A stretch of DNA of 64,000 nt, from contig NZ_QNRO01000015.1 of NCBI RefSeq assembly GCF_003315345.1, positions 1 through 64,000 on the forward strand, given 5' to 3'. This DNA comes from Marinobacter pelagius (GTDB lineage Bacteria > Pseudomonadota > Gammaproteobacteria > Pseudomonadales > Oleiphilaceae). Below are positions 44,933 through 54,511 of the stretch, piece by piece; position 1 is the stretch's first letter; each line of letters begins with the position of its first letter. The notes beneath the pieces were generated by a model. It was given only the letters and a program-made list of their open reading frames with translations, did not search any database and was not told the DNA's origin. Made by a program: the position numbers and the translations under genes.

Positions 44933-46411
44933 TCAGTTGGAGGGGTTCAGGAACTGGTAGTCGGCGGTCTCCACGTGCCGGGTGGCAAACCGGTAGGTGA
45001 AGGTGAACCCCGGCCAGTTCACGGTGTTCCTGCCATTCTCATCCAGGTACCAGGAGGTACAGCCGGTATCCCAGACGGTTCCTTCAAGTCCGGTCTGAAC
45101 AACCCGGGAGAAGCGCTCCTGGCGATCCTCGCGCACATCCATGGCGGCTCCCGGGTACTTGTCCAGTGCCTTCAGGCAATCGAGAACGTAGCGGAACTGG
45201 GATTCGAGCATATAGAGAATGGAGTTGTGGGCCAGATTGGTGTTGGGCCCGTAGAGCATGAACATGTTGGGAAAACCGCTGACTGTGATGCCTTTGAAGG
45301 CCACCGCGCCGTCCTTCCAGGCTTCATTCAGGTTCCTGCCGTTGCGCCCGATAATGTTGATTGGTGACAGGAACTCCGATGCCCGGAAACCGGTCGCCAG
45401 TATGATGGCATCGGCCGGGTAGTGAGCGCCGTCGGCGGTGACCACACCATCCGGTGCGACCTCACGGATAGGATCGGTGACCAGGTTTACGTTGGTCTGG
45501 TTGATGGCCGGGTACCAGTCGTTGGAGATCAGGATACGCTTACAGCCAATCTGGTAATCGGGAATGATCTTCCGGAGCTTTTCCGGGTCAGTAACCCGTT
45601 TTTGTGCTTCCTTACGCGCCTGTCGGGCAAAGATCTCCAGAAGTCCATTGAAACGGGTGAACGCGAGCGCCCGGGTTTCGTTCTTCCAGTAGATCAGGTA
45701 CCGGTAAAGCCGGTCCCAGATCGGCAGTTTGCTGAACAGCCACTGCTCCCACGGCCTGAACGGGCGATCCGGCTTGGGCAGGACCCAGGCGGCGCTGCGC
45801 TGGAAGAGGCTGAGGGTGTTCGCCTGTTTGGCGACTTCGGGCACAAACTGGATGGCGCTCGCGCCGGTGCCGATCACGGCGACCTTCTTGCCGGTAAGAT
45901 CGTAATCGTGGTCCCAGCGGGCGGAATGGAACATCCTGCCCCGGAACTGATCCAGGCCTTCGATGTTGGGCCGGGCGGGTTGGTTCAGTTGGCCCGTCGC
46001 GGTGATGAGAATGCGGGAGGTGAGCCTTTCCCCGGAGGTCAGGGATACGTTCCAGCGGTTCAGCCGCTGATCAAACTCCGCTTCTGCAACCTCCGAGTTG
46101 AAGCGGATGTGTTCGCCAAGCCCGTATTTTTCAACACAGTGCTCCAAGTAACCCAGTATTTCGCTCTGCAGGCCAAATTTGCGGGACCAGTCGTGCTTGG
46201 GCTCAAAGGAGTAGGAATAGAAATGGGACTGGACGTCGCAGGCGGCGCCGGGATAGGTATTGTCGCGCCAGGTACCGCCCACGCGGCCCGCTTTTTCCAG
46301 CAGGGTTATGTTGTGGTAGCCCGCTCTCTTGAGCTGAATCGCCATCCCCAATCCGCCAAAACCGGTACCGATGATAAGTATGGACGGGGACTCGGTGTTT
46401 GCTCTTTGCAT
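44933..46411 (-). CDS. Baeyer-Villiger-type flavin monooxygenase
   Basis: 492 aa. First Rossmann site GTGFGGLGMAIQL for FAD, then RVGGTWRDNTYPGAACDV as in cyclohexanone and phenylacetone monooxygenases. The Baeyer-Villiger fingerprint FRGRMFHSARWD fits FxGxxxHxxxWD exactly, and the NADPH site is VIGTGASAIQFVPEV. It inserts oxygen next to a ketone, or oxidises sulfur or nitrogen, using NADPH and O2. The substrate is unknown. It lies downstream of a LysR gene on the same strand (107-base gap) and upstream of the FadR-type regulator. Confidence 0.9.
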   Translation of the reverse strand: MQRANTESPSILIIGTGFGGLGMAIQLKRAGYHNITLLEKAGRVGGTWRDNTYPGAACDVQSHFYSYSFEPKHDWSRKFGLQSEILGYLEHCVEKYGLGEHIRFNSEVAEAEFDQRLNRWNVSLTSGERLTSRILITATGQLNQPARPNIEGLDQFRGRMFHSARWDHDYDLTGKKVAVIGTGASAIQFVPEVAKQANTLSLFQRSAAWVLPKPDRPFRPWEQWLFSKLPIWDRLYRYLIYWKNETRALAFTRFNGLLEIFARQARKEAQKRVTDPEKLRKIIPDYQIGCKRILISNDWYPAINQTNVNLVTDPIREVAPDGVVTADGAHYPADAIILATGFRASEFLSPINIIGRNGRNLNEAWKDGAVAFKGITVSGFPNMFMLYGPNTNLAHNSILYMLESQFRYVLDCLKALDKYPGAAMDVREDRQERFSRVVQTGLEGTVWDTGCTSWYLDENGRNTVNWPGFTFTYRFATRHVETADYQFLNPSN

Positions 46412-46518
46412 GGTTCTCGCTGCCCGGATGTTGTTATTTTCATGGACTCATCCCGAGTATACGGCGACCGACGAAAGGAATGTATGACTTATTCGCACAT
46501 CGGCGTTGGTCAGAATTC

Positions 46519-47418
46519 TCAATCGGGCAGGGAGGTTAGCAGCTCATCTGCCGGTTGGGTCAGCAGTTCGGAAACCAGTGATGGCTGGAACTGGCGCCGG
46601 ATGCTGATGGCATAGAACTCCTCGTAAACCCCGGGTAAGGCCCCGTAATCACGCAGCACCCCGGCACGTAACTCATCACGGACCACAACCGGCGGCAATA
46701 CTGCAAAATTGCGAGTATCACGGGTGAGCAGTCGCATCATTGCCATGTCATCCACTTCCGCAATGATATTCGGGTAAAAGCCGTGGTATTCGCAGATCTG
46801 GTCGAAGGCCTGTCGAATATGGTTGTCCGGTCCCGGCACGATCAGGTTCCTGCCGTGTAGGAATTTAGGCAATTCAGGCGTGGAGGCATCACCGGGCGGA
46901 CCAATGACGCTCACGGGTTGCCGGGCAAGGCGCCTTGAGCGCCAGGGGTTCTGGTCATCACCCTGGACCGGCTGATTGGAGAGAATCAGATCCAGCCGGT
47001 GGGCGGACAAACGTCTGAGCAGATCATCGAGGCTGCCGCTCTGGAGCTTCAGTTCCAGATCCTTCCGCCCCAGCAGCGGCCTCAGAAATCCCTCCTGGAA
47101 GTTCCTGGACAGGGTGGCAACCGCGCCGACCTTGAGGATCTCCCGGTTGGTCTGAGTGCCGGAACGGAACAGTGCCGCCAGTTCCTCTCCCTGCCGGAAA
47201 ATGTCCTCGGCATAGTTGAAGGCAACCCGTCCCGCCTCTGACAGCCGCAATCGGCGTCCTTCCCGGATGAAAAGATCATGCCCAAGACTTTCTTCCAGCT
47301 TGCGGATCTGGCCGGACAAGGCTGATTGGGAGATATGGAGTGACTCTGCGGCCTTGGTCAGATGGCCAACCCGGGCCACTGTCCAGAAATAGTAAAGATG
47401 GTGGTAGTTCAGTCGCAT
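46519..47418 (-). CDS. LysR-family regulator (NhaR-like), divergent from dabBA
   Basis: 299 aa. N-terminal helix-turn-helix MRLNYHHLYYFWTVARVGHLTKAAESLHISQSALSGQIRKLEE reads like the NhaR subgroup; the LysR substrate domain follows. It is divergent from dabB with 115 bases between. In carbon-concentrating bacteria such LysR genes often flank DAB operons, so control of dabBA is likely. An inverted repeat GGTTT-N9-AAACC (47457-47475) in the gap is a candidate operator. The effector is unknown. Confidence 0.9.
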   Translation of the reverse strand: MRLNYHHLYYFWTVARVGHLTKAAESLHISQSALSGQIRKLEESLGHDLFIREGRRLRLSEAGRVAFNYAEDIFRQGEELAALFRSGTQTNREILKVGAVATLSRNFQEGFLRPLLGRKDLELKLQSGSLDDLLRRLSAHRLDLILSNQPVQGDDQNPWRSRRLARQPVSVIGPPGDASTPELPKFLHGRNLIVPGPDNHIRQAFDQICEYHGFYPNIIAEVDDMAMMRLLTRDTRNFAVLPPVVVRDELRAGVLRDYGALPGVYEEFYAISIRRQFQPSLVSELLTQPADELLTSLPD

Positions 47419-47456
47419 CGAAGCATTCCCGAAACAATCGATCTGTTTAAGTGAAC

Positions 47457-47475
47457 GGTTTGATATTTATAAACC
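47457..47475. promoter_or_regulatory. Candidate LysR operator between LysR gene and dabB
   Basis: GGTTT and AAACC arms nine bases apart, in an AT-rich spacer, of the T-N11-A style LysR proteins prefer. ATCGAT also occurs on either side at 47437-47442 and 47482-47487. Placed midway between the divergent starts. Confidence 0.45.
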
Positions 47476-47533
47476 ATTTTTATCGATGCTGCACTCCCTG
47501 CAAACTTACTGCACGCAATGAAGGGAGTAAATC

Positions 47534-49150
47534 ATGATGCAGAGCCTCAGTTTTTTATCCATCCCGGTATTGATCGGGTGGTTGTTGCTGCCAATCAGTT
47601 TCTTTGTCGTTGCAGTGTTCAGTAACTGGACAAGCAACCCTCTCAAAACCCGTCATTGCTGGCGAATTTCCGAGGGCCTGCTGCTGGGAACCCCGGGAAT
47701 CACCGGCATCGTGGGCGTAATGTTGCTACTGGATGCCTGGCTTATTGATACCGGCCTGCCGGAGGCGGGGGCCCGTCTTGGCCTGTACCCCGATGCACTG
47801 GCTGTCTGGATGGGGCTGATGGTGGCGTTCATCGGGTGGGTCATTCTCCGATACGCGCGGGATTACCTGGCCGGCGACCCGGCGAAAGATACCTTTTTGC
47901 CCTGGTTCCTGACCACGCTTGCCTGCGTACTCCTGCTCGTATTCACCGACCACATGCTGGTCCTGGCGGGCGCCTGGATCGGTGTCAGCCTGGCACTCCA
48001 TCAACTGTTGACCCTGTATGGTGACCGACCCGAGGCGCGCCTGGCCGCTGCCCAGAAATTTATTGCGAGCAGGCTTGGGGATATCTGCGTCATCGCCAGT
48101 GTCCTTCTGCTGTGGAACCACTACGGCACGTTCCGGCTCCCCGAGATGATGGCGGGAGAGGCGGTTGTCGGCCAGTCCTCTGCATCGCTGACCTATGCCT
48201 CATTGCTCCTGGCCATTGCCGCGATTCTGAAATGTGCCCAGATTCCCTTCCACGGCTGGCTGCTGCGGGTCATGGAAGCTCCGACCCCGGTTTCTGCCTT
48301 GTTGCACGCGGGTGTCATCAACCTGGGTGGTTTTCTGTGGCTGCGACTGTTCCCGGTATTTGAGGGATTCACCGCCGGACATGCGCTGTTGCTGGTGGTA
48401 GGCGGGGGAACTGCCCTGATTGCGGTGCTCACCATGATGACCCAGACGTCCGTCAAACACGCCCTGGCCTGGTCCACCATTTCCCAGATGGGCTTCATGC
48501 TGTTCGAGATTGCTCTCGGGGCCTATGTGCTCGCACTGCTGCACCTGCTCGCGCATTCCCTGTACAAAGCGCATTCGTTCCTGGCCTCGGGCCGGACGGT
48601 CAAGGTCTCCGCCATCTCGTTCCACTCCGGCTCAGCAACTGGGGGCAATATCATGCTGGCCGGTGCCGGTGCGGCACTCGCCACCTTGATCCTCTGGCTC
48701 TGGCCTGATCTCGTTGAGGGCAAATCGGTGCTTGCCGGCCTGCTGGTCCTCGCGGTTACCAGCGTGATCATGGGCATTCCAGACGGTGCCAGCGCCAAAA
48801 CACGGGCGCTGGTCATGACCATGGCCCTCATGCTGGTGCCGCTTTACGGTGCACTGCATGCCGTCCTTGGGGGGGCATTCGGAGCGCACGAAGCGATGGT
48901 GCCGCCACTCGAGGCTTCCATTGTTGCCTGGGGAATCCTGATTGCACTGGCACTGCTCTCTGTGCTGATCCTGGTTGCCAGCCGGGCCAGGGCGGTCCGT
49001 GTTCTCCAGGCTCGATTCAGCCAGGGGCTGCGTCTGGAACAGCCTTTTGAGCAGATCACCCGCAAGCTTGCCAGTGATGCGCTGAACGTTCCACACAAAA
49101 CTCGCGACCACCTGTCCGGTTATCCCGCTACTGCAGGAGAAAGATCATGA
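47534..49150 (+). CDS. dabB: DabB, proton-conducting membrane subunit of DAB inorganic-carbon pump
   Basis: 538 aa, NuoL/MrpA-type proton channel with about 14 helices. Key charged helix residues typical of the family are present around LLHAGVINLGGFLWLRL, KHALAWSTISQMGFM and HLLAHSLYKAHSFL. It is shorter than NuoL (no long lateral helix) and is not in a nuo or mrp operon. In DAB systems DabB lets cations in to drive DabA's one-way hydration of CO2 to bicarbonate. AAGGGAG precedes the ATG at 47534. Its stop overlaps the dabA start by four bases. Confidence 0.9.
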   Translation: MMQSLSFLSIPVLIGWLLLPISFFVVAVFSNWTSNPLKTRHCWRISEGLLLGTPGITGIVGVMLLLDAWLIDTGLPEAGARLGLYPDALAVWMGLMVAFIGWVILRYARDYLAGDPAKDTFLPWFLTTLACVLLLVFTDHMLVLAGAWIGVSLALHQLLTLYGDRPEARLAAAQKFIASRLGDICVIASVLLLWNHYGTFRLPEMMAGEAVVGQSSASLTYASLLLAIAAILKCAQIPFHGWLLRVMEAPTPVSALLHAGVINLGGFLWLRLFPVFEGFTAGHALLLVVGGGTALIAVLTMMTQTSVKHALAWSTISQMGFMLFEIALGAYVLALLHLLAHSLYKAHSFLASGRTVKVSAISFHSGSATGGNIMLAGAGAALATLILWLWPDLVEGKSVLAGLLVLAVTSVIMGIPDGASAKTRALVMTMALMLVPLYGALHAVLGGAFGAHEAMVPPLEASIVAWGILIALALLSVLILVASRARAVRVLQARFSQGLRLEQPFEQITRKLASDALNVPHKTRDHLSGYPATAGERS

Positions 49151-51576
49151 CCGCTAAACTCGCCGTTGCCCTGGCGGCCCCCGAGAAAGAGGTAACCGCC
49201 TTGCTGTCGGGAATCTGCCAGACGATTGCACCGATTTGGCCGCTGGATCGCTGGATTGCTGTGAATCCCTGGTGGGGTTTGCGGGACATGCCGATCATCG
49301 GTGCAGCGCGGAAGCTTCAGCGCAATGCCGGCATAGGAATGCTGATGCCCGCCGAGTTCTACCTGAGCGCCCTGGAGAGCGGTCGGATCCGGGAGGAGGA
49401 CCTTCTGGAGGCTATTTCGGAGCGGGGGCTGGAGGTGTCTGGCGATGCCGTCATTGGTGCCCTGAAACGCAGTCCCGGTGGCACGCGGCAGGTGTTTTCC
49501 GCGCTGGAACATTTTCCGGTGCCGGATTCCCGGCCGTCCCCGGCGGCGGAGGTCAGGGAACAGGTTGGCCGTGTCTGCGCACGATTTTTTGACCAGAGGC
49601 AGTCCCGGTGGCGCTCTGAGGATGACTCCGGAAGTCTGTTCGCATTCTGGTTGGATCAGACCCGCATCGATCCCTGGCCCGGCAAGGGAACGGAGCTTGG
49701 AGTTACTCGCGAAGCACTCGCCGGACTCCCAACAGATTGGCGTCAGGCGGCCGAACGGATCATCGAAGATCTGCCCTATACCGAGGGTGAACTTGAGGCC
49801 CTGGGTCACAGCCTGCTATGTGGTCTGCCGGGATGGGCTTCCTGGTGCCGGGGTGTTGACTGGCGCGCGGGACTGGAGGGCCGGACCTCGGACGTCTGCG
49901 CCGAACTTCTGACGATTCTTCTGGCCTGGGAGTGGCTTGCGATCGAGCGCCTGCCGGTGAAGCGCAAGGCAGCATGGCAGCGCAGCCGGGGAGCCTGGAC
50001 GGACACGGCAAGCGATTCATCAGCACTTGATCTTCTGGAAATGAGCCCCTGGCTGTTCCAGCGGGCATTCGAACTGGCGTGGGCCCGAAGCCTGGAGGAC
50101 AGGCTGATCAAAGCCGCATCTCACCACGAGAAGGACAAGGTAACGCCACCGGCCATTCAGGCGGCGTTCTGTATTGACGTTCGTTCCGAGGTGTTCCGGC
50201 GCCATCTGGAAGCAGGAAGACCGGGAATCCAGACCATCGGCTTTGCCGGATTCTTCGGCGTTCCTGTGACCCATCAAGAGCCGGGGCCCAGGGAAGATGA
50301 GCCGCGGCTTCCGGGTCTGCTGGCACCCAGTTACCGGTTCAATGAATCCACCGGCAACCTGACGGACGATATGGATCTGAACCGTCGCCTGGACCAACGG
50401 GAGATGACCAGGGAATCTGTTCGGAAGGGCAAGTATTCCAGTCTTTCCACCTTTACCCTGGTGGAAACCACCGGGCTTGCCTGGGCATGGAAACTGATCC
50501 GTGACAGCCTGCACAGGAATTCCGCTTCGGCTGCTAGAGAAGAAGGCCTCGGGGAAGGGCGCCTGTGCCATGTGCACGGAGGTGATCCGGTCCGGGATGA
50601 GGAAAGAGTCGCGATTGTCGAGAACCTTTTGCGGGGCATGTCCCTCACCAGCAACTTTGGCAGCCTGCTGTTACTGGTCGGTCACGGGACCCACACCGAC
50701 AACAACCCCAACGAGGCCGGACTGGCCTGTGGTGCCTGCGGTGGCAAGAATGGAGGTATCAATGCGAGGATCGCTGTCGAGCTGCTCAACGACCGGATTG
50801 TTCGCGAGGGGCTGGCAGAGCGGGGCATCCGCATTCCGGATTACTGCTGGGCGCTGGCGGCGGAGCATTGCACGGTCACCGACAAGGTCAGGATCATCGG
50901 CCGTGACCGGGTGCCGGACTCACACCTGATCCGGCTTGAGGAGCTGGAGCGGGCCCTGGCGGAGGCCGGCCACGAGACCCGCCGTGAGCGGGCCACCAGC
51001 CTGGGCCTCAACGGGACAATGGATAAACAGCTCGAGCAAGAGCTGAGCAGACGAACCAGGAACTGGGCCGAAATCCGGCCGGAATGGGGCCTGGCCAACA
51101 ATGCGGCGATCATCTTCGCCAAACGCCAGCGCAGCCGCGGTGCCAATCTTGGCGGCCGCTGCTTCCTCCACGACTATGATCCGGCCCAGGATGAGGAAGG
51201 CAAGATCCTGGAAGTACTGATGACTGCCCCGATGGTGGTGGCGAACTGGATCAACCTCCAGTACTTCGCCTCCGTCACCGCGCCCACGGTCTACGGTGCC
51301 GGCAACAAGCTGCTGCATTCCGTGGTTGGAGGCAATCTCGGAGTAATCGAAGGTAACGGCACAGATCTGCGGATCGGCTTGCCAATCCAGTCCGTCCACG
51401 ACGGCCGCCTCTGGAGGCACGAACCCATGCGCCTGACGGTAGTGATAGACGCCCCGGAAGCCCGTATCCGGGCGGTACTGGAAAAGCATCCGGACGTGGC
51501 AGCGCTGGTCAACAACCACTGGTTGTGGCTATACCAGCTTGGCAGTGGGGGAGAGTTGATTCCCTGGAAGGGATAA
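49147..51576 (+). CDS. dabA: DabA, carbonic-anhydrase-like subunit (DUF2309)
   Basis: 809 aa, soluble. The zinc site and active-site residues of the beta-carbonic-anhydrase-like core are readable: C342 and D344 in AAFCIDVRSEVFRRH, H513 in LVGHGTHTDN, and C528 in GLACGACGG. The C-D pair and the 15-residue H-to-C spacing match characterised DabA proteins. It should bind DabB at the membrane face and turn CO2 into bicarbonate in an energy-coupled way. In a heterotroph this would supply bicarbonate for carboxylases when CO2 is low. Translationally coupled to dabB. Confidence 0.93.
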   Translation: MTAKLAVALAAPEKEVTALLSGICQTIAPIWPLDRWIAVNPWWGLRDMPIIGAARKLQRNAGIGMLMPAEFYLSALESGRIREEDLLEAISERGLEVSGDAVIGALKRSPGGTRQVFSALEHFPVPDSRPSPAAEVREQVGRVCARFFDQRQSRWRSEDDSGSLFAFWLDQTRIDPWPGKGTELGVTREALAGLPTDWRQAAERIIEDLPYTEGELEALGHSLLCGLPGWASWCRGVDWRAGLEGRTSDVCAELLTILLAWEWLAIERLPVKRKAAWQRSRGAWTDTASDSSALDLLEMSPWLFQRAFELAWARSLEDRLIKAASHHEKDKVTPPAIQAAFCIDVRSEVFRRHLEAGRPGIQTIGFAGFFGVPVTHQEPGPREDEPRLPGLLAPSYRFNESTGNLTDDMDLNRRLDQREMTRESVRKGKYSSLSTFTLVETTGLAWAWKLIRDSLHRNSASAAREEGLGEGRLCHVHGGDPVRDEERVAIVENLLRGMSLTSNFGSLLLLVGHGTHTDNNPNEAGLACGACGGKNGGINARIAVELLNDRIVREGLAERGIRIPDYCWALAAEHCTVTDKVRIIGRDRVPDSHLIRLEELERALAEAGHETRRERATSLGLNGTMDKQLEQELSRRTRNWAEIRPEWGLANNAAIIFAKRQRSRGANLGGRCFLHDYDPAQDEEGKILEVLMTAPMVVANWINLQYFASVTAPTVYGAGNKLLHSVVGGNLGVIEGNGTDLRIGLPIQSVHDGRLWRHEPMRLTVVIDAPEARIRAVLEKHPDVAALVNNHWLWLYQLGSGGELIPWKG

Positions 51577-51616
51577 AACCGGTGAAGCCCGCAGGGACGC
51601 AGTCCGGCGTGGGGTT

Positions 51617-51646
51617 GGGGTCAGATGAAGGCTTTCATCAGACCCC
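51617..51646. repeat. REP-like inverted repeat, copy 2
   Basis: GGGGTCAGATGAA arm with TTTCATCAGACCCC after a short loop; one base is missing from the right arm compared with copy 3. Lies between dabA and fabH. Confidence 0.7.
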
Positions 51647-51710
51647 GATGCCAGAGGACCCAATGCCGGACCACTCCCGAAGAACCGCCCCAATTCCGCA
51701 GTCCAACTCA

Positions 51711-51740
51711 GGGGTCAGATGAAAGCCTTCATCTGACCCC
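51711..51740. repeat. REP-like inverted repeat, copy 3 (perfect)
   Basis: GGGGTCAGATGAA and its exact complement TTCATCTGACCCC with an AGCC loop, a 13-pair stem. With copies 1 and 2 it forms a sequence family. No T-run follows, so it is not a standard terminator, though it could protect the 3' ends of the convergent dabA and fabH messages. Confidence 0.75.
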
Positions 51741-51757
51741 ATCTTCAATCAACCGCC

Positions 51758-52726
51758 TCAATACCGAAGCAACGCCGACCCCCAGGTAAACCCACCCCCA
51801 AAGGCCTCCAGTAACACCACCTCATTCCGCTTGATCCGCCCGTCGCGAACAGCTACATCGAGCGCCAGGGGAATGGAGGCGGCCGAGGTATTGCCATGTT
51901 GGTCCACCGTCACGACGACCTGATCCATCGGCAATTTCAATTTCCTGGCGGTAGCTGAAATGATCCGCAAATTGGCCTGATGTGGCACCAGCCAATCCAC
52001 GTCACTCTTTTCCATATTATTGGCTTCAAGGGTCTCATCGACGATCTTGCCCAGGGTATTCACCGCTACCTTGAATACTTCGTTGCCCTTCATCTCCACG
52101 AATGCAAGGCCGGCTTTCACCCGCTCGAAGTCGTCGGCAATACCGCACGGAACATGCAGCAGTTCTTCATATTGACCATCCGCATGGATATGGGTCGAGA
52201 GAATCCCGGTTTCCTCGTTGGCCTCAAGGATCACCGCGCCGGCACCGTCACCGAACAACACGCAGGTGCCCCGGTCTTCCCAATTGAGGATGCGTGAGAA
52301 TACTTCCGCGCCAATCACCAGCGCCTTCTTGCTGCTGCCGGTCTTGATGAACTTGTCCGCAACGGACAGGGCATAGACAAAACCACTGCATACGGCCTGG
52401 ATATCAAAAGCCGGACAGCCATGAATACCCAGACGGGCCTGCAGAATGCAAGCGGAACTCGGGAAGATCTTGTCGGGGGTAGAAGTGGCGAACACGATGA
52501 GATCAATATCGTCAGCCTTGATGCCAGCCGCTTCAATCGCCCGTAGTGCAGCCTGTTCGGCCAGATCGACCGTGGTCTGTCCGTCTTCCGCAATGTGGCG
52601 CTGCTCGATACCGGTACGTTCCCGAATCCACTGGTCGGAAGTATCCACCAGAGACTCCATGTCCTTATTGGTCAGGATCTTCTCCGGAAGATAGGAGCCG
52701 GTGCCAACGATTCGGGCGTAAGTCAT
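51758..52726 (-). CDS. fabH: Beta-ketoacyl-ACP synthase III (FabH)
   Basis: 322 aa. Catalytic Cys113 in QAVCSGF, His in VPHQANLRI and Asn in [10 protein letters not shown]: the complete Cys-His-Asn triad. Length and the [15 protein letters not shown] start match FabH. It joins acetyl-CoA to malonyl-ACP to begin fatty-acid synthesis. It stands alone rather than in the usual plsX-fabH-fabD cluster, so may be an extra copy with a different primer preference. Confidence 0.94.
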   Translation of the reverse strand: MTYARIVGTGSYLPEKILTNKDMESLVDTSDQWIRERTGIEQRHIAEDGQTTVDLAEQAALRAIEAAGIKADDIDLIVFATSTPDKIFPSSACILQARLGIHGCPAFDIQAVCSGFVYALSVADKFIKTGSSKKALVIGAEVFSRILNWEDRGTCVLFGDGAGAVILEANEETGILSTHIHADGQYEELLHVPCGIADDFERVKAGLAFVEMKGNEVFKVAVNTLGKIVDETLEANNMEKSDVDWLVPHQANLRIISATARKLKLPMDQVVVTVDQHGNTSAASIPLALDVAVRDGRIKRNEVVLLEAFGGGFTWGSALLRY

Positions 52727-52912
52727 GCTTGTTATTCCTCAGGTGTACGGTGTTGCTGACTGGCATTGGATGCAATAGTGCCATCCTATACCCTGGCAGC
52801 TCCGGAGGTTATTAGCGATTTGTCAAAGACCCCACAGGAATGTTCCAGTTCTACTATGATGAGGGAAGAGCCAAACGCTCGCTCAAATTCAGTCAACCGG
52901 AGGCAAATCACT

Positions 52913-53155
52913 ATGGGCATTACCAGCCACGAACTCCACAAGGAATTTCCCGAATACAAGGACCGGATCGAGGAACTCAAAGCCAACGACATGAAATTCA
53001 GTGAGAAACTCACCCGATACTCCGAGTTGGACCAGGAAATCGAAGGGCTGGAACAAAGAGGTGGACCCATCAGTGATGACAAAATGCACCGACTGAAAGC
53101 ATGGCGAGCCCAACTGAAGGATGAGCTCTATCAGACATTAACAAACGGTAAGTAA
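52913..53155 (+). CDS. YdcH-like DUF465 small protein
   Basis: 80 aa from the ATG at 52913 with GGAGG nine bases before it; the longer frame from 52766 has no support. Entirely helical and charged, with the HELHKEFPEYKDRIEELKAND start and a LKDELYQTL end typical of YdcH/DUF465. Function unknown. Convergent with the MFS gene, 20 bases apart. Confidence 0.88.
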   Translation: MGITSHELHKEFPEYKDRIEELKANDMKFSEKLTRYSELDQEIEGLEQRGGPISDDKMHRLKAWRAQLKDELYQTLTNGK

Positions 53156-53175
53156 ATTCCGCTCACCCTTAGCCC

Positions 53176-54378
53176 CTATGCGGTACTGGTGGCGCCAGCC
53201 GTTGAAAGCTGGCGCCAGGCCATGAAGAAAATCATCAGTCCCGCCACCGCAGTGGTCGCACCGACATAACCCGTGGATTCCCACCCGAAGCCCGCAGTAA
53301 TTGCCAGACCACCCAACCAGGGCCCCAAGGCGTTGGCCACGTTGAAGGCAGCGTGGTGGGAAGCGGCAGCGAGGGTCTGGGCGCCGCTGGCCACGTCCAT
53401 CAGGTGAGTCTGCAGGGCAGGCCCAAGCCCGACCATCAGCGCCACCAGGAAACACATCCCCATCATTAGCCAGAGGTTGTCAGTGGCGAGCGGGAATAGC
53501 AGGAGCGTGCCGGTAGCCCACAACAGCAACCAGCCGACACCTCTGAACTGAAGGCGGTCAAAGATCCATCCACCCAGGATGTTTCCGGTGAATCCGCCCA
53601 GCCCGAAGATGAAAAGAACGACCGGAATCCAGCCATCCGACACTTCAGTAACTTCCAGAAGAGTTGGCGCCAGATAGCTGAATACACAGAACATTCCGGA
53701 AAACCCGATCGCGCCTATGGCCAGCGGATACCAGATTTCTGCGCGCCCGAATGCGCGGACCTCATGCAACGGGCTGCTGCGTTCCTCGTTACGATCAACC
53801 GGGAGAAAACTGTACACCGACACCCCGGTCACCAGGGCCACCAGACCCACGAAGGCAAAGGCATAGCGCCATTCCACGCTTTGTCCCATGAGGGTTGCCA
53901 GGGGATTGCCGATCAGCAGAGCCAGGGTCAGGCCGATCATGACCCGACTGACCGCCTTGGCCCGCTGGTTCACGGGCACCAGGGACGCAGCAACCAGTGC
54001 CGCTACACCAAAATAGGCCCCATGGGGCAGGCCGGCGATAAACCGGGAGACCAGAAGCGTGCTGTAATCGCCCGCGACCGCGCTGGCCAGGTTGCCCAGG
54101 GCATAGAACCCCATTAATGCGATCAATAAATGACGCCGGAAAAAGCGCGCGCCGATGATGGCCAGCAAGGGAGCGCCTACCACCACACCCATAGCGTAGG
54201 CACTGATGAGATGACCAACCTGAGGCTCGCTCACTCCCAGGTCGCTGGCCACGTTCGGCATGAGCCCCATGAGCGCGAACTCGCCGGTGCCAATGGCGAA
54301 TCCACCCAGGGCGAGGGCAACCTGGATCAGGATTGCCTGTGTCGGGGTGATGGATTGCGCTGCGTTCCTGGCTGACAT
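53176..54378 (-). CDS. MFS transporter (AraJ / DHA1-like exporter)
   Basis: 400 aa from the ATG at 54378, which has AAAGGA upstream; a frame from 54414 is possible. Twelve membrane helices. The motif GTGEFALMGLMPNVASDLGVS in helix 1 and the loop-2/3 region GARFFRRHLLI are those of the AraJ/YdeA drug:H+ exporter group. Substrate unknown. Same strand as the MscS-type gene upstream but with a gap of 130 bases or so. Confidence 0.88.
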   Translation of the reverse strand: MSARNAAQSITPTQAILIQVALALGGFAIGTGEFALMGLMPNVASDLGVSEPQVGHLISAYAMGVVVGAPLLAIIGARFFRRHLLIALMGFYALGNLASAVAGDYSTLLVSRFIAGLPHGAYFGVAALVAASLVPVNQRAKAVSRVMIGLTLALLIGNPLATLMGQSVEWRYAFAFVGLVALVTGVSVYSFLPVDRNEERSSPLHEVRAFGRAEIWYPLAIGAIGFSGMFCVFSYLAPTLLEVTEVSDGWIPVVLFIFGLGGFTGNILGGWIFDRLQFRGVGWLLLWATGTLLLFPLATDNLWLMMGMCFLVALMVGLGPALQTHLMDVASGAQTLAAASHHAAFNVANALGPWLGGLAITAGFGWESTGYVGATTAVAGLMIFFMAWRQLSTAGATSTA

Positions 54379-54511
54379 GGGTTTCCTTTGGAAAGTGGAG
54401 GGGAAACCGAGCATTGTCGCGGAGATTGGGGCTGATTTTTATAGGCAATTCCGCGAACTGATAAGTCTCGATGGAGAGTGCCTAAAGGCCGCAACAGTGA
54501 ATTCGGGATTC

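Noticed and set aside
45422-46615. A 397-codon plus-strand frame
   Set aside because: It lies opposite the Baeyer-Villiger monooxygenase gene, whose motifs are unmistakable; long antisense frames are common in this GC-rich DNA.
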